NCBI RefSeq assembly: GCF_030056665.1
Contig: NZ_JASHIG010000012.1
Strand: one strand, 5' to 3'
From: Flectobacillus roseus
GTDB lineage: Bacteria; Bacteroidota; Bacteroidia; Cytophagales; Spirosomataceae
Length of the DNA stretch: 64,000 bases
In this document: positions 53,832 to 62,325 of the stretch, in pieces
How the letters are laid out: every line of letters begins with the position of its first letter
How positions within the stretch are numbered: position 1 is the first letter of the stretch
Program-made: the position numbers and the translations under genes
Notes under the pieces: generated by a model
What the model was told of the DNA's origin: nothing
The model's database searches: none
Seen by the model: the letters and a program-made list of their open reading frames with translations, nothing else

Positions 53832-55073
53832 CTACAGGCTCAAAGGTAGATATACTTCAAAACAGCTTCCTTTTTTATCTTCGCTTTTTACTTGAATTTT
53901 GCCCTTATGAAGCTCAAGCATATTTTTGACATAAGCCAAACCTAATCCAAATCCTTTGAAAGCGTGGGTCGTTTGATGCACTCGCTGAAATTTCTCAAAT
54001 ATCAAACTTCGCTGGCTAACAGGAATACCAATGCCGTTATCTTCAAATGATATGACGATATCTTGAGATTGTAATTTTGCTGTGATACGAATTTCAGGTG
54101 TATTTTCATTATATTTCAAAGCATTTTCAATCAAATTACGAAAGGTGTTCACAAGGTGTTGCCTATCTCCTATCACACACATATCTTCCCTAAATCCCTC
54201 CAAAAGAATTTGAGCATTTTTTTCGGAAATAGACATCGACAAACTGTCTATCGAAGCACGAATGAGAGATTCTATACTTAACTTTTCTTTCTCCAAAATG
54301 TATTCTCCATTTTCGGTTTTGGCTAGGTGTAATACTCGTTCAACCTCTTGCAATAATTGAGTATTTTCTCTTTTAATAACTGCTAAAAATGGGTTTTCTC
54401 TTAAATCTTCATGCTTTTTAGTCAAACGATTTACTGCTAAGCCAATGCTACTGAGGGGAGTACGAAACTCATGTGCCATATTATTGAAAAAATCAATATT
54501 AGTTTGAAGCAACAGTTTTTGTTTCATCAAAGACCAATTGACCATCAATAATACAACTGTAATAAAGCCAACAATGAAGAGGGTTGCTAACACCATAACG
54601 GTCATACCTCCCAAAATATAGCGTTCTTTTGTGGGGAAGGTAACTCTTAGATACGACTCATTACCATGATGATTTTTGAAAGAAATTGCCGTTTGAAATA
54701 CATCAGTAGCGCAGAAGCTATTGGTAGAAAGGCTAATTTGGTAAGGTAAAAACACCTGATAATTAGCTAGGTTTCTATCTAAGGTTTCTCGAAAATCTTT
54801 GGTATTAACAATATCATGAGGCAATTCTGAAATATTAGAAATAAGCGTTTCGCCCGACATATCTACCACGGCGCATTTTCCATCATTGCAATAGGCGCCA
54901 TCTTTATAAGATTTGATGGTAGAACAAAGTGCTGACGTAACCCTTTGATTAAATATCTCTTCCGACAATCGCCACGAGTGACGCATCCATATAATTTGGA
55001 TAATCACCAAGGCAATTACGCCTAAAGTCGACGCAATCAGAATGTAAGGGATATTTTTATGCTGAATTTTCAT
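53832..55073 (-). CDS. Membrane sensor histidine kinase
   Basis: This 413-residue protein has two membrane helices (about 8-30 and 155-180) enclosing a periplasmic sensor of about 125 residues. The sensor carries four cysteines in ALCSTIKSYKDGAYCNDGKC plus Cys121, which could bind metal or sense redox state (inference). The HisKA domain has the phospho-His201 in AHEFRTPLSSIG, followed by HATPase_c with RNLIENALKYN, DNGIGIP and GFGLGLAYVKNML. It is co-oriented with its OmpR-type partner. The start is divergent from the Cys-repeat protein gene, 202 bases away. Confidence 0.94.
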   Translation of the reverse strand: MKIQHKNIPYILIASTLGVIALVIIQIIWMRHSWRLSEEIFNQRVTSALCSTIKSYKDGAYCNDGKCAVVDMSGETLISNISELPHDIVNTKDFRETLDRNLANYQVFLPYQISLSTNSFCATDVFQTAISFKNHHGNESYLRVTFPTKERYILGGMTVMVLATLFIVGFITVVLLMVNWSLMKQKLLLQTNIDFFNNMAHEFRTPLSSIGLAVNRLTKKHEDLRENPFLAVIKRENTQLLQEVERVLHLAKTENGEYILEKEKLSIESLIRASIDSLSMSISEKNAQILLEGFREDMCVIGDRQHLVNTFRNLIENALKYNENTPEIRITAKLQSQDIVISFEDNGIGIPVSQRSLIFEKFQRVHQTTHAFKGFGLGLAYVKNMLELHKGKIQVKSEDKKGSCFEVYLPLSL

Positions 55074-55173
55074 ATAGTAAAGATAAAGAGCTTCTTGTTA
55101 AAGAGGATGGTTTTAACAACTCTATAACAAGTCAATAACACTTGAATGACAGCAAGAAGCCAATTGAAGATTG

Positions 55174-55181
55174 TAATTTTG
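55174..55181 (+). promoter_or_regulatory. Possible -7 box for the Cys-repeat protein gene
   Basis: TAATTTTG matches TAnnTTTG, 94 bases before the ATG, in the divergent spacer shared with the sensor kinase gene. No matching -33 element is seen at normal spacing, which would fit activator dependence. Confidence 0.35.
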
Positions 55182-55275
55182 TAAGGTCAACAATGCAAAA
55201 ATTATCGTACTCAATAAACCTCTTTATGCTTCGATATTTTGCGTTATTCGTTCCATTAAATTAAACAAATTCAAC

Positions 55276-55563
55276 ATGAAAAAAGCAATTATTTCAGGAT
55301 TCTTAACACTTGGTATTGTAGCGGCATCTTTGGCTTGCCCTGGTGGAAAATGTGATAAGTCGAAATGCGACAAAGCAAAATGTGATAAGTCGGCTTGCGC
55401 AAAATCAGCTAAAACTGAGAACTGCAAAGACCACGATAAAAAATCTGCCTCTGCCGAGAAAAAAGAAGCACAAGACAACAAAGTAAAGTCTGATGCCAAA
55501 CCATATAATAAAGTGGCTATCTGGACATCTCCATATTTTACTTTGGACAAACCAGGTTGCTAA
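55276..55563 (+). CDS. Small secreted cysteine-repeat protein, possible metal binder
   Basis: This 95-residue protein starts with MKKAIISGFLTLGIVAASLA, an export signal. Directly after it come five cysteines at exact five-residue spacing (21, 26, 31, 36, 41) in the repeated unit CDKxK, then Cys50 and a final Cys95. The middle is Lys/Ala/Glu-rich and probably disordered; the end reads VAIWTSPYFTLDKPGC. Regular Cys with Lys and Asp suggests binding of a soft metal or redox buffering in the periplasm (inference; no known family recognised). The divergent two-component kinase also has a Cys-rich sensor, so the three genes may form one response. Confidence 0.75.
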   Translation: MKKAIISGFLTLGIVAASLACPGGKCDKSKCDKAKCDKSACAKSAKTENCKDHDKKSASAEKKEAQDNKVKSDAKPYNKVAIWTSPYFTLDKPGC

Positions 55564-55648
55564 GAATAAGTGCTGAATTGTGAGTGATGAGCGTAATTTT
55601 ATGATTACTAATATTTTGGCTCATTAATTCCCTCCACTTCATGCTAAG

Positions 55649-55747
55649 GAAATTGGATTTTTGATTTCAGATACAGGGAATACCAAAAGTTTTCGAGGCT
55701 TTTGTCGATTCTAGTTGTAGTAATCTGAAATCAAAAACCCAATTTTC
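55649..55747. repeat. Long imperfect inverted repeat between convergent genes
   Basis: The left arm 55649-55672 (GAAATTGGATTTTTGATTTC and four more bases) pairs with 55723-55747 with few mismatches across a 50-base loop. The loop has its own AAAAG/CTTTT pairing. It may terminate both convergent genes or be a degenerate mobile palindrome. Confidence 0.55.
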
Positions 55748-55767
55748 AGAGTTCAATATAGTTTTAC

Positions 55768-56229
55768 CTAATCCACGCTTTCAGCTTCTTCCAAGATATA
55801 ATTCAACTCTTGCACATTGTTGGCATTTAGTCGCAGGATACCTTTAAAAGTTCTTATTTCATCAACCTTATATCGTTGATGCTTGCTAGTAAACTTTAAT
55901 TGAATCATGGATTCTGGACCAGATTTCCCACAAAAGTAGCACATCGAATTGGGGTTCTGTGACACTACAAAATTTCCTTCACTATCAATCGGAATCGTAT
56001 AACCTCTGATTTCAATAGTTCTTCCATTGAGCATGGTTACCTTGGGTCCAAAATTGGGATACAAATAAAACATCGCTAAGTCGATGTTGAATTTCTTTTT
56101 GAAATGCACATCTTTTAAATCATTCCAAGTAATCTTTTGGGCATCAAAGTCTTGTTTTAATCTTTTTTGAAAGGGCTTTTCTATAAATAGAAGAACTAGA
56201 AAAAAGTTGAGCGTTAGAAGAGATTTCAT
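55768..56229 (-). CDS. Conserved exported hypothetical protein, DUF3299-like
   Basis: This 153-residue protein has a hydrophobic N-terminus (MKSLLTLNFFLVLLFIEKPF) that probably directs export. The body contains the pattern ITWNDLKDVHFKKKFNIDLA, then GYTIPIDSEG, CYFCGKSGPES with a CxxC pair, and the end KGILRLNANNVQELNYILEE. I associate this arrangement with DUF3299-type proteins found throughout Bacteroidota; the CxxC suggests metal binding or redox function, but no reaction is known. It is convergent with the Cys-repeat protein. Confidence 0.75.
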   Translation of the reverse strand: MKSLLTLNFFLVLLFIEKPFQKRLKQDFDAQKITWNDLKDVHFKKKFNIDLAMFYLYPNFGPKVTMLNGRTIEIRGYTIPIDSEGNFVVSQNPNSMCYFCGKSGPESMIQLKFTSKHQRYKVDEIRTFKGILRLNANNVQELNYILEEAESVD

Positions 56230-56326
56230 AATCCTTGTTATTTTTGCAACAATATTGCAAAAATAACAAGGATTTGAATATAGGATAATAAAAAAGGGTG
56301 TTTTATTAGAAAAATAGTCAAACTAT

Positions 56327-56983
56327 CTATTCACTGTACTGAGTGAGAATTTTGATAAGAATCAATAAAAACATCATTACGAATCCAATCGTTATGATTC
56401 TTTTACCGTGCTTTCGGTCATCTTCTGAGTAAGAGTAAACTACACTTCCGTTGGGCAATCTTTTTTGTGAGAAATAAATTCCCCAGCCAATAGCAATTCC
56501 CAAAAGCCCTCCCAAAACAGCAAAAATATAACCTGCCCAGATAAATTTAGCTTGTGAAGGTTCTGGCTTTGCCAGCATTTCCAGTCTTTCCTTTTTCAGA
56601 TACTTGAGATATTCCGAACCAACAACATGTCCCCTATCCTGTAGAATTTTTTGTGCGAGCTTATAATCCAATTCAGACCACTCGTCAGGTTTGGATAATA
56701 TTTCAAACAGCTCCTCATCCGAAAACTGAAAAAGGTAATGGGCAGGGTCAATATCCTCAATGCTTTCTTGCGCAATGTTTTCCATTCGTTTTTGTACAGG
56801 TGCAAAATTTTCTTTTTCAATTTTTACTAAAAAAAGCTTTTGTACAGCACGCATACTTACAGGGTCGATGGCACCATTGCTGATTTCTGTTTGAAATCTA
56901 ATATTCTTCTGCTCAAGGAATTGAGTAAATTCAATAAAATGCTCTTCGTCCGCAAACTCTTTGAAGGTTACAAATTCATCCAT
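56327..56983 (-). CDS. Membrane protein of unknown function
   Basis: The 218-residue product has a soluble N-terminal part of about 150 residues and two hydrophobic helices at the end (FIWAGYIFAVLGGLLGIAIG and IITIGFVMMFLLILIKILTQ). The N-terminus (FVTFKEFADEEHFIEFTQFL, AVQKLFLVKIEKENFAPVQK) recalls the short signal-transducing DUF2007-like domain, and YKLAQKILQDRGH is a frequent motif in such proteins. No enzymatic residues are seen. The gene is alone, 59 bases after the upstream Gfo/Idh gene stop, so it may be co-transcribed with it. Confidence 0.7.
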   Translation of the reverse strand: MDEFVTFKEFADEEHFIEFTQFLEQKNIRFQTEISNGAIDPVSMRAVQKLFLVKIEKENFAPVQKRMENIAQESIEDIDPAHYLFQFSDEELFEILSKPDEWSELDYKLAQKILQDRGHVVGSEYLKYLKKERLEMLAKPEPSQAKFIWAGYIFAVLGGLLGIAIGWGIYFSQKRLPNGSVVYSYSEDDRKHGKRIITIGFVMMFLLILIKILTQYSE

Positions 56984-57042
56984 AAAAGGTAGTAGTTACA
57001 ATTATCACAGTTAAAGGTTTCTTTGAATGGAAATTAGGTAAA

Positions 57043-58137
57043 TTATTTTGAAAAATAGATGGTTTTTCCTGTTTTCGCTGATTCCTTGGCGGCTGAAAGA
57101 ATTTCGACCACTACGCTATTGACCGCAAAAGACGACAAATCTTTTTCAGGTTTAATTTTACCATTGACCACCGCCGCCAAATATGCAAACACATTGGATT
57201 GTTCATAAGGAAGTGGCGCCAAATCTACCCATTTTTCAGCATTGGATGCTTCTCCAAATACATATCGCATTTTAGGTTCTTTATTAGCGATAACGATACC
57301 TGATGTACCATAAACTTCGGTATCTTTTACGCCAAATGGCCAGTTCCAAGAAGCCTGAATTACTGCTTGACATGTTGGATATTTTAGAATAATGGTGGCC
57401 TCATCATCTACTTTAGGATATACCGAAGGCTTATCTTGTTGAGTAACGGCTGTCACAGAAACAGGTTTTTGTCCATCCATGAGCCAAGTCATGATATTGG
57501 CACCATAACAACCAAAATCCACAATAGCTCCTCCCCCATTTTGGATAGGATCAGTGAGCCAATTGGTAAATTCTTTCGAACAGCCAATTTCGATTGGACC
57601 ACCATGACCATCCTTAAAAACCACCTTTTTGATTTCACCTAAATTCTTATTTTGCTTAGCCATTTCCCATACCTTGGCATGAGACGCATACCAAGTAGTC
57701 TCAAAATTGGTCAATAAATGAATTTTGTACTTTTCTACCAATGCTTTCATTAATGCCAAATGCTGATTATTCACTGCCAAGGGCTTTTCTACAATCACAT
57801 GAATACCTTTGGGTGCGCAAGATTCGACCACAGACAAATGCTCATATATAGAGTTAAAAGCACAAACTGCTTCAGGATTTGTTTGTTGTATAAGGGCTTC
57901 CAATGTAGGAAACCACATTGATTCAGGGAGGTTGTGACGTTTCAGCAAACGCATAGCTAATGCTTTGTTGGGCTCTGCAAACCCTACAATTTCTACATCC
58001 TGCTGTTTGCCCATATAATCAAAAACCTGATTGATATGGTCGTGAGTCATACCAGCTACCCCTACACGGATAGGTTTGGCAGAAATGAGAGTACCACTGA
58101 TGAGAAATATGGATAGCAATAAAATAAAAGATTTCAT
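57043..58137 (-). CDS. Secreted Gfo/Idh/MocA-family oxidoreductase
   Basis: This 364-residue protein carries a signal peptide (MKSFILLLSIFLISGTLISA) before the Rossmann domain KPIRVGVAGMTHDHINQVFD. The conserved motif HVIVEKPLAVN contains the catalytic-type EKP Lys, and the C-terminal alpha/beta domain follows with GGGAIVDFGCYGANIMTWLM. The family oxidises or rearranges sugars with tightly bound NAD(H). In the usual dinucleotide loop GxGxxG, the pattern here is GVAGMTH, lacking the last Gly, so cofactor binding may be modified. Export to the periplasm implies a bound, recycled cofactor, as in other secreted members that process glycans. Confidence 0.88.
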   Translation of the reverse strand: MKSFILLLSIFLISGTLISAKPIRVGVAGMTHDHINQVFDYMGKQQDVEIVGFAEPNKALAMRLLKRHNLPESMWFPTLEALIQQTNPEAVCAFNSIYEHLSVVESCAPKGIHVIVEKPLAVNNQHLALMKALVEKYKIHLLTNFETTWYASHAKVWEMAKQNKNLGEIKKVVFKDGHGGPIEIGCSKEFTNWLTDPIQNGGGAIVDFGCYGANIMTWLMDGQKPVSVTAVTQQDKPSVYPKVDDEATIILKYPTCQAVIQASWNWPFGVKDTEVYGTSGIVIANKEPKMRYVFGEASNAEKWVDLAPLPYEQSNVFAYLAAVVNGKIKPEKDLSSFAVNSVVVEILSAAKESAKTGKTIYFSK

Positions 58138-58796
58138 AGAAAATTAGTTTTATGATTTATAGAATAAAAGTAGGTTTTGGCACTCAGTTTTTATCATTGT
58201 TTATAGGTATTTCTGAATAGTATTAGTATCAACCAAAAATGTTTAGAGTCAATCCTCATGTATAATTATTTTGTATAGGTGGCATGTTTTTTGCTTCAAT
58301 TTACATAAAAATAATCAAAGCAACTTTAGAGACTTTTTTCTATTTATTAACAAATTTCATCTTTTATATTATTTTTTTACTCAATTATAGATAAATACTA
58401 AAACTAAAGATTCGCATGTTGTAAGGTAAAATAAAATATATTAATTTCGCTTTTAAATTTTGATCCGCTACATTTCTTGAACTGAAACAGATAAATCATC
58501 AATTGCTATAATGTTAAACCATATACTAAACTCGCCGAACCTATTCCTTTCTTTTTCCTTTTCACATCTAATTTATTTTGGGTTTACGGACTAGTTTCCA
58601 ACCCTCTACGCAAGGTATCCTAAGGTTCATCTGTATTACTGCATATCACTCCTTTGTTAGTAGGTGCTGTCTTTGAGCATGTGCTATTTTTTAATAGCAA
58701 AGTCAACATCATGAATTTACAATGGGGTTAAAATCAGGTTCTGAGTATCAGTGGATTTTCGCTGCTTATAATTTCTTATTTAATCAATACACTTTA
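58138..58796. other. Long intergenic region between divergent genes
   Basis: This 659-base AT-rich spacer holds a small hairpin TGCTATT/AATAGCA with a T4 loop at 58682-58699, near an alternative upstream ATG (58722) of the next gene. No other feature was recognised and no clear promoter box was found. Confidence 0.5.
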
Positions 58797-59924
58797 ATGA
58801 AAAAACTATTACCCCTACTGCTTCTTGGAGCTAACTCCCTTTTTGCTCAAAAGGTTGATTTGGATCGTTCGTACTTCAATGTCGAATTCCAAACGTTACC
58901 TAAAAGGTATCTTCCAATCGAAAAACGCACCTATGGTGTACATGTCAAGGCAATGCCTGTCATTTCTAATGTTTTTCCCGAGACCAGAATTTATGATAAC
59001 ATAAAGGTGGATGGATTAACCAAAGTAGAAGCCTCTCCTGCAATTGGCATTGATGTAGTTTTCGAAGATTTTGCCTTTACGGGTAATGAAATCAAAAAAG
59101 AAACTATCACCGAAAAAGACAATAATGGAAACGTAAAAAGCTCTACTACCTATTATTGGCTTGATATCACCTATTCTGCACGCGGACATGCCTTAATCAA
59201 AGCACCATTTGCGCCAACCAAAACAGAATTGGCATCGGCACAACAAAAACAGGAGGTAAAAGCGACCAATCGTTTTTTGGTAAATACTGAATTCAAAAAG
59301 CCAGAGGAAACATCTGGAGATGAAAAGAATTATTCATTTACCAAGCTTGTCCATTATGTGGGTCAAAAATCAACTAGCTCGGTAGCAGCTCAAAGAGAAT
59401 ATGATAGTTTGAAACAACGATTGTTTGAACAGACTCTTCGTAATTATGTCCAGAATTCTATCAATGAGCTCAACGGATTTCTGGTAGAAAACTTTGGTTT
59501 CTACACTGTCAAAAAAGAAGACTTCTTATGGATTTTGGATGCAAAAACTGATGAAGGAAAAACACAATCAGAAGCTATTGAAGCGGTAAGAATGCTTTTT
59601 AAGGAGATGAAAGCCAATGAGTCAACTGAAACTCTAGAAAAACAATTACAACCGTTGATTGATTACTTTGAGTCTTTAAAAAAGAAATATACGGAAAATG
59701 ACAAAGGAAGCCGTAAAATGCGCTATTCTGCTTACTATAATTTAGGTAAAATCTATTATTATCTTGACAAACCAGAGAAAGTAATCAAAGAAGCTCAAGG
59801 ATTAATTGACAATGATTATGATACTCGTGATGGCAAAATACTGATTTTTGATGCAGAGCAATTAAAAATTATTTTCGACGAATCTAAATATAATACTCGT
59901 CATAACCCATCTCCAAAACTGTAA
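58797..59924 (+). CDS. Secreted protein of unknown function, first of a pair
   Basis: The start at 58797 (MKKLLPLLLLGANSLFAQ) is chosen over an ATG 25 codons upstream because it opens the signal peptide; the product has 375 residues. The N-terminal half is beta-rich (KVDLDRSYFNVEFQTLPKRY, YWLDITYSARGHALIKAPFA). The second half is helical with a TPR-like part (MRYSAYYNLGKIYYYLDKPE, KVIKEAQGLIDNDYD). No family is recognised. The next gene starts 31 bases downstream and has similar opening motifs (PKRYLPI against PKQFVVRAPI), so the two are probably functional partners. Confidence 0.75.
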   Translation: MKKLLPLLLLGANSLFAQKVDLDRSYFNVEFQTLPKRYLPIEKRTYGVHVKAMPVISNVFPETRIYDNIKVDGLTKVEASPAIGIDVVFEDFAFTGNEIKKETITEKDNNGNVKSSTTYYWLDITYSARGHALIKAPFAPTKTELASAQQKQEVKATNRFLVNTEFKKPEETSGDEKNYSFTKLVHYVGQKSTSSVAAQREYDSLKQRLFEQTLRNYVQNSINELNGFLVENFGFYTVKKEDFLWILDAKTDEGKTQSEAIEAVRMLFKEMKANESTETLEKQLQPLIDYFESLKKKYTENDKGSRKMRYSAYYNLGKIYYYLDKPEKVIKEAQGLIDNDYDTRDGKILIFDAEQLKIIFDESKYNTRHNPSPKL

Positions 59925-59955
59925 ACAATCTCCATATTTCTACCATAACAAAACC

Positions 59956-61575
59956 ATGAAAAAATTACTTTTTGTGGCAAGTATTTTACTTGCCTCTAGT
60001 TTTTCGTTTGCCCAAAATGCCCCTGTTGCATTGCCCAAACAATTTGTAGTAAGAGCCCCTATTGCTCCCATCGATGGAAGTTTTGAAGATTATAAAAGCT
60101 ATTCTGTCAAACTTAATATCAATCAAGGATTCAAGGATGCTTTTCAATTTTTCAAATTACCTTATAATGAAGAAATATTGACACAGCGTTGTGGGTTGGG
60201 TGGATTAAAATTTCAAGATAGTGGTGATTTCAAGATCGTCTATACGCTTGAAAGATTTGAGCTTTTGAACTCTGGAAATCTTGATTATTTGATTCAAACC
60301 ACTTATCAAAATGCCCCAGCCTATTATATCGGTTTACAATCAAGTTTGAAAATTATGGATAAAGCAGGTAAGACTATCTTCACGCGTTATCACATACCTT
60401 CTATCAAAATGTATGTAACTGATAGAGAAAACAAATTTGATAGTTTTGCATACGATATCGTTTCAAGAGATTACGCCAATCTACTCTCTGAATTTAGTAG
60501 CTACTATTTATACACGCCAAATAATGATTACAAGTTGTTTACCCTAACAAAAGGCAGAAAATCAAAATCGACCTTTAATGTAGACGAATTTAATCAATCC
60601 ACACAAGTCTTTACGGTATTGCTAGATGTGGAAAGAAAGAACTGGGCTGGTATGTTTGGAGAAGCACAAAAATATTGGAAGTCTTTGGCCGAATACACAG
60701 ACCCTGAAGATGAAGATTTACAAAAGGATGTTCGTTTTATTTCAAATTATAATTTGGCGATTAGTTCGTTGTTAATTAATAAAATGGATGAGTTTGAAAC
60801 CTATTTGCCACAAATAAAGAAATATGACCGTACATTTTTGGGGATGGCTCAAAACTATGGTAATGTTCAGGATGCTCAAAAACTAGTGAAATACTTTATT
60901 GATGCTAATAAAGATGCGATGAAGGTGGAGCCAATTCAAGCAGAACCTGTATTGTCTGCTCAACAATCTGGTCCAAATGCCTTCAAATATTATGAATTAG
61001 AGAATTCCTCAGTGACTGACGAGGACGGCAATACCTACGCTGGTAATGTAAGATTATTTTTTGACTTCCCAGAAATTGAGGATTTGAGATCGAGACAGAG
61101 TAGTTCTGGTTTTTCTCAATTAATGAATCAAATTGGTTCAGAAAAAACTTCTGTTTGGATTTATATGGAAGGAGAGAAAAAACCAAAGAGAACCAACTTG
61201 AAAAAGCTATCTACTTTCAAAGATTCATCAGGAAAGCAATATAATATTGGTCGTGTTGCTTCGGGAGGTTTAAGTCTTTTCGTAACAAATCAGACTAATA
61301 ACAAGCACTATGCGATTTTTGATGAGCTTAAAAAGTCTGAAAAATTGAGCTTGAACAAAGAATACTTTCCTTTGACTAGTTTTGCATTCAAACGTCCAAC
61401 TGAGGACTCATATACTTCTCTGCCTTCTTATGCGGGAAGACGTAAAACTTTGAGAACTTATTTCGCAGACTGTCCAACTATTGTAGAGAATGTGGGTAAA
61501 GGTTTATATGACAAAAATGATGCAGAAACCAACACGAAACTATTTAATGACTACATGGCTGCGTGTGGTAAATAG
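59956..61575 (+). CDS. Secreted protein of unknown function, second of a pair
   Basis: This 539-residue protein has the signal MKKLLFVASILLASSFSFAQ. The N-terminal part holds LPKQFVVRAPIAPIDGSFED and beta segments such as GDFKIVYTLERFELLNSGNL. The middle is helical (EDEDLQKDVRFISNYNLAIS, possible TPR-like solenoid). The end has a beta domain (KTSVWIYMEGEKKPKRTNLK, YNIGRVASGGLSLFVTNQTN). It shares the order beta domain then helical repeats with the gene just upstream, 31 bases away, in the same direction. Function unknown; a periplasmic or surface location is likely. Confidence 0.78.
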   Translation: MKKLLFVASILLASSFSFAQNAPVALPKQFVVRAPIAPIDGSFEDYKSYSVKLNINQGFKDAFQFFKLPYNEEILTQRCGLGGLKFQDSGDFKIVYTLERFELLNSGNLDYLIQTTYQNAPAYYIGLQSSLKIMDKAGKTIFTRYHIPSIKMYVTDRENKFDSFAYDIVSRDYANLLSEFSSYYLYTPNNDYKLFTLTKGRKSKSTFNVDEFNQSTQVFTVLLDVERKNWAGMFGEAQKYWKSLAEYTDPEDEDLQKDVRFISNYNLAISSLLINKMDEFETYLPQIKKYDRTFLGMAQNYGNVQDAQKLVKYFIDANKDAMKVEPIQAEPVLSAQQSGPNAFKYYELENSSVTDEDGNTYAGNVRLFFDFPEIEDLRSRQSSSGFSQLMNQIGSEKTSVWIYMEGEKKPKRTNLKKLSTFKDSSGKQYNIGRVASGGLSLFVTNQTNNKHYAIFDELKKSEKLSLNKEYFPLTSFAFKRPTEDSYTSLPSYAGRRKTLRTYFADCPTIVENVGKGLYDKNDAETNTKLFNDYMAACGK

Positions 61576-61626
61576 TTAAGAGTATTCTAATTGAGTGAAT
61601 TGTGATTATGATTAAAAATCTCACTC

Positions 61627-61773
61627 GTAGAAACGCAATGATTGCGTCCAAGGCCAAATAATATCCAATTTTACAGCATTTAAAAAAGCGGTCAGAAAAT
61701 ATTTTCCGACCGCTTTTTTAATACTACCACGCTAAATATGACTCGACTTAAGACGCAATTATTGCGTCTCTAC
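61627..61773. repeat. REPIN-like composite repeat around a terminator
   Basis: Two REP-like palindromes in inverted orientation, GTAGAAACGCAAT-ATTGCGT (61627-61647) and AGACGCAAT-ATTGCGTCTCTAC (61751-61773), frame the terminator hairpin at 61682-61719. The outer GTAGA and TCTAC ends face outwards. Two REPs in inverted orientation is the form of REPIN elements mobilised by RAYT transposases. No RAYT gene is in the window. Confidence 0.65.
61682..61719. terminator. Bidirectional terminator hairpin, repeat family R2
   Basis: A6-GCGGTC arms with a matching GACCGC-T6 arm and an interior of near-complementary AT bases lie between convergent genes. Sequence and flank are similar to 9653-9691. Confidence 0.8.
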
Positions 61774-61830
61774 AGCTAGAATACAAATTTAAAAATCACT
61801 CATGCACTCAATCACAAATCACTCAATTGT

Positions 61831-62325
61831 TTATTTCGCATCCTTCTCAAAATCCAATGCCACTGAGTTGAGACAATATCTTAAACCTGTGGGTCTTGGT
61901 CCATCGTCGAATACATGACCCAAATGTGCGCCGCAACGACTACACAAAATTTCAGTACGTGACATCCCAAAACTATCATCAGGAATTTCGAGGATGGCGT
62001 CCTTATGAATGGCTTTGTAAAAAGAAGGCCAGCCTGTCCCTGATTCAAATTTTGTTTTAGAATCGAATAAAGGAAGTTTGCAACAAACACATTTATAGAT
62101 ACCCTTTTCATGGTTTTTCCAGTACGCACCCGAGCAGGCTAACTCGGTACTTCGTTGTCGAGTAACCTTATATTGTTCTGGTGTCAAAATTTTACGCCAT
62201 TCAGCTTCAGTTTTGACCACGGTAAATTTGTGGTTTTTGAGTGGATCGTCTTCTTTTCCTTGTGAAAGACTTATCACAAGCCCTAACACACAAATGAATC
62301 CTAAAATGACTAATACGGTTTTCAT
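61831..62325 (-). CDS. msrB: Exported peptide-methionine (R)-S-oxide reductase
   Basis: This 164-residue protein has an N-terminal hydrophobic export or anchor segment (KTVLVILGFICVLGLVISLS). The MsrB domain then shows the zinc pairs CVCC (79-82) and CSRC (128-131), FESGTGWPSFY, GAHLGHVFDDGPRPTGLRYC with catalytic Cys151, and the probable resolving Cys64 in ELACSGAYW. It reduces the R-form of methionine sulphoxide in proteins; with an export signal it protects periplasmic or envelope proteins. The reductant partner is not encoded nearby. It is convergent with the unknown pair at 58797-61575. Confidence 0.95.
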   Translation of the reverse strand: MKTVLVILGFICVLGLVISLSQGKEDDPLKNHKFTVVKTEAEWRKILTPEQYKVTRQRSTELACSGAYWKNHEKGIYKCVCCKLPLFDSKTKFESGTGWPSFYKAIHKDAILEIPDDSFGMSRTEILCSRCGAHLGHVFDDGPRPTGLRYCLNSVALDFEKDAK

